Source: a virus. Taken from it: 46,393 nucleotides of DNA. The stretch covers positions 1 through 46,393 of the IMG/VR virus record IMGVR_UViG_3300021182_000140, one strand, 5' to 3'. Position numbers and translations under genes: made by a program. How positions within the stretch are numbered: the first letter of the stretch is position 1; the number at the start of each line of letters is the position of its first letter. Shown here in pieces: positions 1-5,692 of this stretch. The notes beneath the pieces were generated by a model that saw only the letters and a program-made list of their open reading frames with translations, had not been told where the DNA came from and did no database searches.

Positions 1-384
1 GATTTATCATAGGAACTTTCATTGGTATTTCAAACTCTACCAAGTCAAGTCCATGATTCACCAAGAGATTCTCTTTCTCATTCCAATAAGATCTAAGCAT
101 CTTCAATCCATCCTCTTTCATATACTCGTACAAATCCTCCTTGCTTGCGAACAGTTTCTCCTTGCCAAAGTTTGTTGTCATCATCTTCTTGTAAGAAGAT
201 TCTGGTACATGGCTTTGCTTCCAGTCTTGGAGGAATCTTTCTTCTACTTTGTTGAAGTCTCCTGCTTGCCACGCTCCTCCAAAGTGATTGTCATACTCCA
301 AGTATATTGATTCAATAGCATTGTGAATTGCATTTCCATAATCCATATGAATGCGATCCTGCTCCAACTGCAGCTTCAACCAAT
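1..384. repeat. Terminal near-repeat, copy A
   Basis: Aligns without gaps to 46010-46393. The outermost 55 bp and innermost 49 bp match exactly, and the middle is diverged. I read it as an assembly bubble in a circular genome rather than a physical terminal repeat. Confidence 0.9.
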
Positions 385-478
385 CTCTGTAGTAGAATAA
401 CTTTGGACACTGTTCAAAGCAATCCAGCTGACTTGGAGATATTTTCTCTAGACCTATTTGTGCAGCTGTTAGCTTCAT
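1..478 (-). CDS. PD-(D/E)XK (RecB/Cas4-like) nuclease, N-terminal part, runs off the window start
   Basis: The ATG is at 478-476 and the frame runs leftward out of the window, so only the first ~159 codons are here. The N-terminus has the SPSQL...F..CP..FYY signature of RecB/AddB/Cas4-type nucleases, then a [10 protein letters not shown] helix holding the family's motif-I histidine. The missing C-terminal half, with the catalytic DFKTSK and QGQLY motifs, is supplied in frame by the gene at the other end of the window (45591-46393). Joined across the circle the protein would be about 298 aa. It likely trims DNA ends for recombination, together with the putative annealing protein at 686-1396. 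The specific substrate is unknown. Confidence 0.85.
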   Translation of the reverse strand, partial: MKLTAAQIGLEKISPSQLDCFEQCPKLFYYRDWLKLQLEQDRIHMDYGNAIHNAIESIYLEYDNHFGGAWQAGDFNKVEERFLQDWKQSHVPESSYKKMMTTNFGKEKLFASKEDLYEYMKEDGLKMLRSYWNEKENLLVNHGLDLVEFEIPMKVPMIN

Positions 479-480
479 AA

Positions 481-684
481 TTATGAATGGTTTTTAATAA
501 CTTGCAGCACTCCGACAAAGGTTGCAATCATCGCTAGGAAGAAAATCCAAAGCGTGAGACATTGTAAGTATCCCATGAATCCATTTACCACACCATCAAC
601 TGCTGAAAGAAAACCTGCAACAGCGAACAGACCTATTCCAAACCAGAACAAATAACTATGCCTCTCACTATAATCGCTAATCAT
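481..684 (-). CDS. Small membrane protein, two predicted transmembrane helices
   Basis: A 67-aa protein with two hydrophobic stretches (about residues 13-33 and 38-62) separated by a short polar turn, and a charged N-terminus. It lies 2 bp upstream of the nuclease gene in the leftward arm and only 1 bp after the annealing-protein gene, so it is co-transcribed. No family is recognised. Small membrane proteins in early phage operons can be host-takeover or superinfection factors, but nothing here shows that. Confidence 0.6.
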   Translation of the reverse strand: MISDYSERHSYLFWFGIGLFAVAGFLSAVDGVVNGFMGYLQCLTLWIFFLAMIATFVGVLQVIKNHS

Positions 685-685
685 T

Positions 686-1396
686 TTAGAATGTTACTTT
701 TTGTAATTTTTCTCTCTCCTGCTTGTAAAGTTTGCGAAGATATTCAAGTTGATTGTCTTTCAAGTTCTTTGCTTTCTCTTTCATCATCCGTCCAAACTCT
801 ATAAAGTCTGCATTGGTCTTTGCTAAAATAAGTTGATTTATTATTGGAGCAATTTCTCTTGCTTCTTCATGGCTCCCTATGAATCCATTCATTTTTGTTT
901 CTTCTTCCTCATCTTGTAATTCTACCTCGGAAAGTAAACCTGTGATTCCAAGCAGCCTGAACACTGCTCTGTCATAAGCTCTCTTCTCCGCCATCGCAGC
1001 AGGATTCCCACGACCTCTGGATCCAATATTGCTTCTGTTTGATTCACCCAGCTCATTGGCTTGCTCTCCTGTTTTCAGAAGAGTAACCGTAGCCTCAATA
1101 GTGGTCTGATAGTTGTTCATGGCGTCAGGCTGTGTTTTGAACTCATACTTGACCACCTTGGCCACTCCTGCACCATCAGCGATCTTCTTGACACCATCAT
1201 GACTGATGAGAGTACGAATGACTCTTCCCTTTGTTTGCCATGAGTCTGTTGGCTTCAAGAATTTCCTAATGGTAATCATTTTACCAGTAGCTAGTTTGAA
1301 CTCTTGGTCAAGACCATCATCAAGTTTCTTGATTACTTTCTCCTTTGGAGGTTTTTCTTTTACCTTGCTTGGCTTTGTTTTACTAATGTGTTTCAT
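686..1396 (-). CDS. Putative Rad52-like single-strand annealing / ssDNA-binding protein
   Basis: A 236-aa protein. A lysine-rich N-terminal tail (1-27) precedes an alpha/beta core. The most telling part is residues 119-153, ending GNPAAMAEKRAYDRAV..LLG, a conserved block I associate with phage and archaeal Rad52/Sak-like DNA-binding proteins encoded beside RecB-type nucleases. It is separated from the RecB-like nuclease gene only by the small membrane gene, which fits a recombination pair: the exonuclease makes single strands and this protein anneals them. The C-terminal ~50 residues are a charged helix. The start overlaps the upstream gene's stop by 4 bp. The family call rests on one motif plus context. 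Confidence 0.55.
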   Translation of the reverse strand: MKHISKTKPSKVKEKPPKEKVIKKLDDGLDQEFKLATGKMITIRKFLKPTDSWQTKGRVIRTLISHDGVKKIADGAGVAKVVKYEFKTQPDAMNNYQTTIEATVTLLKTGEQANELGESNRSNIGSRGRGNPAAMAEKRAYDRAVFRLLGITGLLSEVELQDEEEETKMNGFIGSHEEAREIAPIINQLILAKTNADFIEFGRMMKEKAKNLKDNQLEYLRKLYKQEREKLQKVTF

Positions 1397-1578
1397 ATTC
1401 CTTTAGCTATTATTTCAATTGACTTCAATATATTTTTTATCACTCTTTCCTCTCCTTCTTTTTCTGCTTGAAGAATTCTTTCTTCAAAAAACTTTGCAAT
1501 CTTTTCATGGTCATCATTCATGAAAGTAAAATTCCATGAACCATTCCAATTTGCTTCAACACTAGAGAAATAATTCAT
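1393..1578 (-). CDS. Hypothetical small protein
   Basis: 61 aa with an aromatic-rich start (YFSS..NWNGSWNF) followed by a charged amphipathic helix. The start ATG overlaps the TGA stop of the upstream gene (ATGA), and its own end overlaps the next gene by 4 bp, so it sits in a tightly coupled leftward operon. An internal ATG at residue 20 is an alternative start. No family recognised. Confidence 0.5.
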   Translation of the reverse strand: MNYFSSVEANWNGSWNFTFMNDDHEKIAKFFEERILQAEKEGEERVIKNILKSIEIIAKGI

Positions 1579-1781
1579 ATCATTTTATTATCTTCTGCTA
1601 TTTTCTTGAGACAGTCCTTATGAAGTTCTATTTTAGTTCCATCAACATAAAATGATTCTTCAACATCCCAATAGGGTTTGCTTTCTGTTGAGTTTCTGTC
1701 AAGCACAAAGTCTTTTTTGCACAAATTGCAAATTGGTTTCTCAACTGTATATTCAACTTTGAATTTGTATTGTACAATCAT
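1575..1781 (-). CDS. Hypothetical zinc-binding protein
   Basis: 68 aa. A CNLC pair near residue 18 and a later HKDC (about 55-58) could form one four-ligand zinc site, with a beta-rich middle containing YWDVEES. It ends in TGA inside an ATGA overlap with the next gene. It is one of a run of tiny metal-binding proteins in this arm. Function not recognised. Confidence 0.55.
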   Translation of the reverse strand: MIVQYKFKVEYTVEKPICNLCKKDFVLDRNSTESKPYWDVEESFYVDGTKIELHKDCLKKIAEDNKMI

Positions 1782-1783
1782 AA

Positions 1784-1942
1784 TTATTCTTCATCTATTT
1801 CTTCATCATCATCGTCATCGTTGTCTGGAGTCTCTTCTTCATCATCTTCGTCTGCTCCAATATCATCGACCATTGCTTCTGCTTCGTCTTCTGGTAGACC
1901 AGACTCCATTGCTGTGTCTTTCATCATTTCATCCTCAGACAT
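1784..1942 (-). CDS. Small highly acidic protein
   Basis: 52 aa from ATG 1942. The C-terminal half is nearly all Asp/Glu (ending DDDDDEEIDEE). I chose this start, not an upstream one, because a separate small gene (1944-2066) fills the upstream sequence in another frame and stops 1 bp before this ATG. Acidic tails occur in SSB proteins and in DNA-mimic inhibitors of nucleases, but no OB-fold is visible and the function is unknown. Confidence 0.5.
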   Translation of the reverse strand: MSEDEMMKDTAMESGLPEDEAEAMVDDIGADEDDEEETPDNDDDDDEEIDEE

Positions 1943-1943
1943 A

Positions 1944-2066
1944 TTATTCTTGACTATTAAGCTCTTCAAATTTATCACATTCACAATCTGATGAAAGACA
2001 TGCTCCTTCATTGTTGATGTGCATGCGGGCAGACTCTCCACACAAACAGTATTTTTCTTCGTCCAT
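1944..2066 (-). CDS. Tiny cysteine-rich (zinc-knuckle-like) protein
   Basis: 40 aa, start ATG 2066-2064, stop TAA 1946-1944. Cysteines at 7, 9, 23, 28 and 30 with His16 suggest a compact zinc site (CLCG early, CECD late). It lies between the 156-aa gene and the acidic protein, 1 bp from the latter's ATG, exactly as expected for an operon gene. No family recognised. Confidence 0.55.
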   Translation of the reverse strand: MDEEKYCLCGESARMHINNEGACLSSDCECDKFEELNSQE

Positions 2067-2071
2067 ACAAT

Positions 2072-2542
2072 TTATTTTAGCTCAACATAATAATAAGTCT
2101 CATTGTCCATTTGGCTCTGATAGTCTTTGTAGCGTTTTATCTTCAGATCCTTGTACTTTGGTTTGAGGCCAGCCATTTGGTTGAGAGCAGGACGCACAGA
2201 CATCGGTAAACTTCCTGCTGCAGCCAACTTGACTGCACGCCAACCATTCTTCATCTCATTTCCTTCTAACTTTGATTTAATTCTGAAGCCAATCACTTTG
2301 TTTGTTGCATCGTGGTAGAGTTTGTAGAATTGCTTAGCAATCCCCAAAGTCCTCACGACTCCTACTCCAAGGGACAGTACTCCTGTCTTTAAAGTCAAAG
2401 ATGCCGTCAGTTTCTGATTCTCTGGTTTGAGCTTGCTGTACTTTTTTGTCTCTACGAAGTACAGCTTCTTTGTCCCAGGATTCATCTCCACAGCGCGAAT
2501 CGCAGAGGTGCTCCCCATGGTTTCTTCCATTGCTGTGTTCAT
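2072..2542 (-). CDS. Hypothetical early protein
   Basis: 156 aa, mixed alpha/beta and basic (pI appears high), with no transmembrane segment. The middle is Gly/Val-rich (about 53-66), and the C-terminus is rich in Lys and Tyr. The start overlaps the upstream stop as TAATG. Its place between zinc proteins and the recombination genes suggests a DNA-related role, but I recognise no family. Confidence 0.55.
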   Translation of the reverse strand: MNTAMEETMGSTSAIRAVEMNPGTKKLYFVETKKYSKLKPENQKLTASLTLKTGVLSLGVGVVRTLGIAKQFYKLYHDATNKVIGFRIKSKLEGNEMKNGWRAVKLAAAGSLPMSVRPALNQMAGLKPKYKDLKIKRYKDYQSQMDNETYYYVELK

Positions 2543-2769
2543 TAGTTTGCATTTTTGTTTTTAATTACAGTGTTGTAACAAGCATCGACATCTTTCTCTG
2601 TAATGTAATAATCTTTGAGCACCTCTGTTGTGGTTATCTTCCTGTCGAACATTTTGCGAATCTCAGCACCCAAAGCAACTTGGTCTTCTGGCTCCATCAC
2701 ATCTTGATAGGCCATGAAGCGTTTAGTTGCTTTGTAGTCTGAGAATATCTTTGCTCCTGCAGTTTGCAT
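2542..2769 (-). CDS. Hypothetical early protein
   Basis: 75 aa, mostly helical and charged. The central stretch resembles a small helical DNA-binding fold (TTTEVLKDYYITEKDV reads like a helix-turn-helix), but that is only an impression. It overlaps the next gene by TAATG. No family recognised. Confidence 0.5.
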   Translation of the reverse strand: MQTAGAKIFSDYKATKRFMAYQDVMEPEDQVALGAEIRKMFDRKITTTEVLKDYYITEKDVDACYNTVIKNKNAN

Positions 2770-2792
2770 ATAGTTATTATTGGTTAGTTAGG

Positions 2793-2951
2793 TTATTCAT
2801 AATCTGAACCTTCTGCGGGAAATTGGCTCGAATCGTTAGTGTCTGGGGCTTGTCTATCTTCCATACAAGAAGCGTTGTAATGAAATTCGTAAGCCTCTGT
2901 AGACATTACTTTAGGATTTATCCAATCTCCACAATAAGCACATCTTTCCAT
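2793..2951 (-). CDS. Small zinc-ribbon-like protein
   Basis: 52 aa, ATG 2951-2949, stop TAA 2795-2793. CAYC at residues 4-7, then His24 and Cys29, make a possible CCHC zinc site. The C-terminal 20 residues are acidic and probably disordered. It fills a gap between the 75-aa gene and the next zinc protein, in the same direction as its neighbours. Confidence 0.55.
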   Translation of the reverse strand: MERCAYCGDWINPKVMSTEAYEFHYNASCMEDRQAPDTNDSSQFPAEGSDYE

Positions 2952-2978
2952 AAACTCAATAATCTAATTTAATGTTAA

Positions 2979-3104
2979 TTAAAGGATAACCACTGAACCG
3001 TCTTTCTTTGTAATTCTTTGTGTTTCGCGACAATCTTGACACACATAATGCAATTCACCGTTGTACTCGAATTCTTTACAAATTAAATGTTCACATTTTT
3101 CCAT
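2979..3104 (-). CDS. Small zinc-ribbon protein
   Basis: 41 aa from ATG 3104. Ligands C4, H6, C9 and the CQDC pair (22-25) suggest a zinc ribbon, followed by a basic tail. A longer reading to 3170 is open, but it would run through the inverted repeat upstream and adds low-quality sequence, so the short start is preferred. Confidence 0.5.
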   Translation of the reverse strand: MEKCEHLICKEFEYNGELHYVCQDCRETQRITKKDGSVVIL

Positions 3105-3133
3105 ACTATTTAATATATTTTCTTTTAATTGTG

Positions 3134-3247
3134 GGTTGATTTGCTGGGAGGGAGAGGCAACATCAACCAATCTTCACGCTTTCAGTAGGCTGTTGCACCA
3201 TCTGAAAATACATTTTGGTTTACTCTCCCCTTCTCAACAAATCAACC
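3134..3247. repeat. Imperfect long inverted repeat in an intergenic spacer
   Basis: GGTTGATTTG (3134-3143) pairs perfectly with CAAATCAACC (3238-3247), and the arms continue with interrupted G-rich/C-rich pairing (3144-3157 with 3224-3237). The ~65-nt interior is not obviously coding. It sits in the leader of the leftward gene at 2979-3104. Confidence 0.65.
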
Positions 3248-3253
3248 TTTATT

Positions 3254-3457
3254 TTAGACTGATACTGGAACTGAATAACTTGGCTTCTTAGCTTGTTCAA
3301 GAACTCTCATGCCTCCCATCCTACCACAAGTATAACAAGTCAGATATTCTGTGACAGCATCTATGTTGTCAGGACAATTATACTTCATGGTTAGCTTTGG
3401 TCTGTGATGTTTGCACTCAAAGGTTGTGAGATAATACTTTACATTAATTGTTTTCAT
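3254..3457 (-). CDS. Hypothetical zinc-binding protein
   Basis: 67 aa. Cys15 with the histidines in CKHHRPK, Cys28, and a CYTC pair (41-44) give two candidate metal pairs. The last ~12 residues are probably disordered. It overlaps the SprT-like gene upstream by 14 bp. No specific family recognised. Confidence 0.55.
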   Translation of the reverse strand: MKTINVKYYLTTFECKHHRPKLTMKYNCPDNIDAVTEYLTCYTCGRMGGMRVLEQAKKPSYSVPVSV

Positions 3458-3803
3458 ATTTTTGATTTAGGCTTCTTTCCTTCATAAGCCATCTGTCCGA
3501 AATATCGATGACCTTCAAGTTGTTTAAGGATCCTAGGAACTTTGAGTGGTGTCCTGAATGCTGACTTGCTAAATGTGCAATCTCATGTCTGATGCAGAGT
3601 CTGAACTGTTGTTCATTATATCCTTCATCTTGGTCTAAGAATGCATATTTGAATCCAATTTCTTTTCTGAACCAATTGCAATAGCCAACCCAGCTCCTCT
3701 TCTTTTCATACCAGTACCAACTCACAGAAGAAAAGTGCCATTTATTCAGCAGGGGATATAAAATCCTTTTTGCATTTTGGTATTCTTCTCTAATTATTGA
3801 CAT
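3444..3803 (-). CDS. SprT-like zinc metalloprotease
   Basis: 119 aa from ATG 3803. HEIAH (residues 73-77) is the zinc-protease HExxH motif, and the downstream QHSGHHSKF supplies the third histidine, as in SprT/Spartan proteins. Family members act on DNA-bound or DNA-crosslinked proteins, so the phage version may clear roadblocks during replication. I prefer this start over the longer in-frame one because GAGGAG lies 7 nt upstream of the ATG and the overlap with the upstream gene falls to 14 bp. The protein is short for SprT and has no visible C-terminal zinc ribbon. Confidence 0.75.
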   Translation of the reverse strand: MSIIREEYQNAKRILYPLLNKWHFSSVSWYWYEKKRSWVGYCNWFRKEIGFKYAFLDQDEGYNEQQFRLCIRHEIAHLASQHSGHHSKFLGSLNNLKVIDISDRWLMKERSLNQKYENN

Positions 3804-4008
3804 TGCCCACTCCTCTTTTATTCTGCTTGTTTTTCGTTTCATACCAATCTACAACTAACTTTGTATCTGCATAATCTGCAACAGCTGCTTTCAGAACTTT
3901 GCTTGCTGCTTTGTCAAGAATATCTTTAAATACTGCAAGCTCTTCCTGAGAGCATTCATCATTAATTCTTATCTCTACGAAAACAACCTGTGTTACATCT
4001 CTTTTCAT
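3790..4008 (-). CDS. Hypothetical early protein
   Basis: 72 aa from ATG 4008 (a TTG start at 4035 would add 9 residues). It has a beta-strand start (VTQVVFVEIRI) and then a long amphipathic helix rich in Ala/Lys. No metal site or transmembrane segment. It follows the large inverted-repeat spacer and overlaps the SprT-like gene. No family recognised. Confidence 0.5.
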   Translation of the reverse strand: MKRDVTQVVFVEIRINDECSQEELAVFKDILDKAASKVLKAAVADYADTKLVVDWYETKNKQNKRGVGNVNN

Positions 4009-4040
4009 ATTAGTTTTGTTTTCCTCTATGCTCAACTCCT

Positions 4041-4078
4041 CCCTTACGAGTAGGAGCAGAGCACAGAAGACGTAAGGG
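4041..4078. repeat. Hairpin in the 4009-4214 spacer
   Basis: CCCTTACG (4041-4048) and CGTAAGGG (4071-4078) form a perfect 8-bp stem. CTCCT (4036-4040) can alternatively pair with AGGAG (4052-4056) inside the loop. Confidence 0.7.
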
Positions 4079-4094
4079 TTTATAATTCTTCTCT

Positions 4095-4191
4095 ATACTA
4101 GTTCGCTGAGAGGAGGATGCAAAGTCGCATATCTTTGCTTTTATGGGGATATACCGCCTGGAAATAATCCTCCTCTCAGCGAACTAATATA
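4095..4191 (-). ncRNA. Putative structured RNA element with a perfect 20-bp stem
   Basis: 4099-4118 and 4167-4186 are perfectly complementary over 20 bp, extended by four more pairs after one mismatch (4094-4097 with 4188-4191). Inside, GCAAAG (4119-4124) pairs with CTTTGC (4133-4138), leaving ~28 nt of mostly unpaired, G/C-containing sequence. The element sits between the MazG-like gene and the next gene of the leftward arm, so it would be read as RNA. No T-run follows, so it is not a classic terminator. The known alternatives are an RNase-III-type processing site, a regulatory leader, or a DNA site such as an origin. Confidence 0.55.
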
Positions 4192-4198
4192 AGTAGTC

Positions 4199-4216
4199 AG
4201 CGGAATTGCTTCCGCT
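4199..4216. repeat. Short hairpin at the end of the MazG-like gene
   Basis: AGCGGAA and TTCCGCT form a perfect 7-bp stem around a TTGC loop, overlapping the TAG stop of the leftward gene. No T-run follows on either strand, so termination is doubtful. Confidence 0.6.
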
Positions 4217-4469
4217 AACCATAATATCCTCTGTCTCGATTCTTCTTGACAGTGGCTGTTTTTATTTCTTCAAGAGTGAATATCGTGTTCCTCTCGAAGT
4301 ATTTGCGAACCAGAGTTTCTGCAGCGTGAAGAATGTCTACGACTTCTTTTGCTTGACGCTCTGGATCTTTTTCTTCTTCGAACTCTGAACACTCCTCACG
4401 AACTTTATTGAGGTAGTGTTTCAGTTCCCAGTGCTTGACTGGATCTATTAATGGAAAGTGAAATTCCAT
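4215..4469 (-). CDS. MazG-like nucleoside triphosphate pyrophosphohydrolase
   Basis: 84 aa from ATG 4469. The helical core contains EECSEFEEE and EVVDILHAAET, the E..E plus E..D pattern that binds Mg2+ in all-alpha NTP pyrophosphohydrolases (MazG / phosphoribosyl-ATP pyrophosphohydrolase-like). Phage members cleave nucleotides such as dUTP, or (p)ppGpp as proposed for MazG, to feed or protect phage synthesis. AGGAG 8 nt upstream supports this start. An open extension to 4607 covers alternative hairpins and is better read as leader. It is the first gene of the leftward arm. The C-terminal ~30 residues are divergent. Confidence 0.65.
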   Translation of the reverse strand: MEFHFPLIDPVKHWELKHYLNKVREECSEFEEEKDPERQAKEVVDILHAAETLVRKYFERNTIFTLEEIKTATVKKNRDRGYYG

Positions 4470-4702
4470 TTTGTCGTCTCCTATTAAGTTGTCAACGAAC
4501 TTCTTTTCCTCTACGACATTCCGAGGTATACTTAGGAGAGAGCTATTCCGAACTTTCCCTCCTCTAACTCTAATTAAACTGCGGAATGGGTAAATAGTAA
4601 AGCCCATTCTGGCGAATAGGAGTTGATAACTCTAAAATCTTCATAAATTCCCTTTATTTACACAATTCTTTACTTATTGGCAATTTCGTTTCCAAACTTT
4701 AT
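4470..4702. promoter_or_regulatory. Divergent control region between the two genome arms
   Basis: Leftward and rightward genes diverge here. It holds the palindrome at 4620-4632, the box CCCTTTATTTACACA (4650-4664), and a leftward leader with a perfect 7-bp hairpin (GAATGGG 4584-4590 / CCCATTC 4603-4609). Part of that hairpin (CGGAATG at 4582-4588) could instead pair with CATTCCG further down the leader. Competing hairpins suggest a regulated leader. Promoter elements are not clear to me on either strand. Confidence 0.5.
4620..4632. promoter_or_regulatory. Palindromic operator-like site 1
   Basis: GAGTTGATAACTC, with arms GAGTT/AACTC around GAT. The core AGTTGATAACT recurs at 5282-5292 and, inverted, at 6188-6198, always in non-coding DNA. 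It is probably the site of a dimeric DNA-binding protein. Confidence 0.55.
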
Positions 4703-5005
4703 ATGGCTCTTTTAGAGAAAGAAATTCAGGCTCAAATTATAGAATACTTAAAGTTGAAAAGAATATTTTTCTGGAGAAATAATATCGGAGCTGGACAATT
4801 AAAAGGAGGAAGATTTGTACGCTTTGGAGTTCCTGGTGCACCTGACTTGTTTGTATTGAAAGAGGGAAAGCTCATCGGAATAGAAGTAAAGCGTGCTAAG
4901 ACCAAATTATCACCATTGCAAGAGGAATTTGGAGCAGAGATGCAGAAGAATGGAGCTACTTATATTGTGGCACGAGACTTGGATGATGTGATGGCAGTTC
5001 TATAA
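4703..5005 (+). CDS. VRR-NUC domain nuclease
   Basis: 100 aa, a complete minimal VRR-NUC (PD-(D/E)XK superfamily). GVPGAPDLF (42-50) carries the conserved Gly and catalytic Asp, IEVKRAK (60-66) the E-x-K, and Q73 the family's conserved Gln. Stand-alone VRR-NUC proteins in phages are thought to resolve branched DNA such as Holliday junctions or flaps. It is the first gene of the rightward arm. No Shine-Dalgarno site is visible. Its TAA stop is followed directly by the tRNA-Pro gene. Confidence 0.9.
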   Translation: MALLEKEIQAQIIEYLKLKRIFFWRNNIGAGQLKGGRFVRFGVPGAPDLFVLKEGKLIGIEVKRAKTKLSPLQEEFGAEMQKNGATYIVARDLDDVMAVL

Positions 5006-5078
5006 CAGTCTATCGCCTAATGGTATGGCATCTCATTTGGGGTGAGAAATGATGGAAGTTCGATTCTTCCTAGACTGA
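5006..5078 (+). tRNA. tRNA-Pro (anticodon TGG)
   Basis: A cloverleaf can be drawn: acceptor CAGTCTA/TAGACTG, D-stem GCC/GGC, anticodon stem TCTCA/TGAGA with loop TTTGGGG (anticodon TGG), and T-stem GGAAG/CTTCC around TTCGATT. Its first base directly follows the stop codon of the VRR-NUC gene. A full CCA end is not encoded. Confidence 0.92.
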
Positions 5079-5084
5079 CAAGTT

Positions 5085-5243
5085 ATGAACCAACAAGATT
5101 CAATCTGTCCATTTGGTGAAAAGAAATGATATGCGAGTGAAAGACGAGCAAGAGAGGTCAGGAAACATCTCGTAATAAACAAATTGAGGATTTACAAGTG
5201 TCCCAACTGCTACAAATTCCATCTCACAAAACGCTTGAGCTAG
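5085..5243 (+). pseudogene. Zinc-ribbon protein gene interrupted by an in-frame TGA
   Basis: The frame from ATG 5085 to TAG 5243 reads as a typical small phage zinc-ribbon protein (C..G.KK.Y.SE..A...., then LRIYKCPNCYKFHLTKR) but has one TGA at 5127-5129, codon 15, between KK and YASER. The reading frame and the family pattern continue perfectly on both sides, so a single base change or a recoding event explains it. TGA ends about ten other genes here, so it is not reassigned genome-wide. It could be a nonsense mutation, a sequencing error, suppression, or (less likely) selenocysteine. Confidence 0.65.
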
Positions 5244-5280
5244 ACCTTTCCAAAACTCAAAAAACAGTTTGTAATTTCAG

Positions 5281-5293
5281 AAGTTGATAACTT
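5281..5293. promoter_or_regulatory. Palindromic operator-like site 2
   Basis: AAGTTGATAACTT, a perfect palindrome around the central base triplet. It lies 3 bp upstream of a TTGACT -35 element, a position suited to repression or activation of that promoter. Confidence 0.6.
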
Positions 5294-5296
5294 TGC

Positions 5297-5325
5297 TTGA
5301 CTGTTTTCAGATAATCAGGTTTAAT
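5297..5325 (+). promoter_or_regulatory. Predicted sigma70-type promoter
   Basis: TTGACT (5297-5302), exactly 17 bp, then TTTAAT (5320-5325). It would transcribe the hairpin-rich spacer and then the genes from 5693 on. It sits next to operator-like site 2. Confidence 0.55.
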
Positions 5326-5692
5326 TGAAGAAGAAAGACAGTTGCATGTTCGAAGAGTCTGAAGTCCTGGGAACGGACTTTTCGAACAGACAGTTGTCTG
5401 TAGTTGGTATAGTGAGGGCTAACTCACACTATAGCTATACTAGCTCCCTTAAGTGTGAGATGTCAACTTTCGAGAGTCGTTGCTCTTCAGAGTAATCTTG
5501 AAATTGAAATCACTTCAGCGTAGTTTAGATTCCTGAACGCTGAATATCCACTGAATGCGTTTTCACGCCTCTTCAGATAGTCTGGGATGAGATGTTGCAG
5601 AGAGAAAACTGCCAGAAAAAACATCGAAACCAAGCATCTACTGTGTAGGGCTTTTCTTTCTCAATATCTTGCTTTCAGAGCAAAACAAATTT

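Larger units (their letters stand above)
5244..5692. other. Long non-coding spacer rich in inverted repeats
   Basis: No credible gene is seen in ~450 bp. Hairpins: GTTCGAA/TTCGAAC (5348-5354/5381-5387) with inner AAGTCC/GGACTT (5362-5367/5375-5380); CTCACACT/AGTGTGAG (5423-5430/5452-5459); TTCAGCGT/ACGCTGAA (5514-5521/5537-5544); and a weaker one near 5552-5577. It also holds operator-like site 2 and a good sigma70-type promoter. It may encode a structured RNA or hold an origin or leader. Confidence 0.6.

Noticed and set aside
1-384. Direct terminal repeats as physical genome ends
   Set aside because: The two copies differ in the middle while both edges match exactly. Real terminal repeats of one molecule should be identical; a strain bubble in the assembly explains it better.
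4199-4216. Rho-independent terminator after the MazG-like gene
   Set aside because: A clean hairpin is present, but no T-run follows in the leftward direction.
4470-4607. N-terminal extension of the MazG-like gene
   Set aside because: An open frame exists but runs through competing hairpins, and a good SD site precedes ATG 4469.
5127-5190. Selenocysteine insertion element
   Set aside because: A weak stem with GGTC is present, but its distance and pairing fit the known bacterial SECIS poorly. Kept only as a minor alternative.
5085-5243. Genome-wide reassignment of TGA to Trp or Gly
   Set aside because: Long genes are open in the standard code, and TGA terminates about ten genes, typically in ATGA overlaps.
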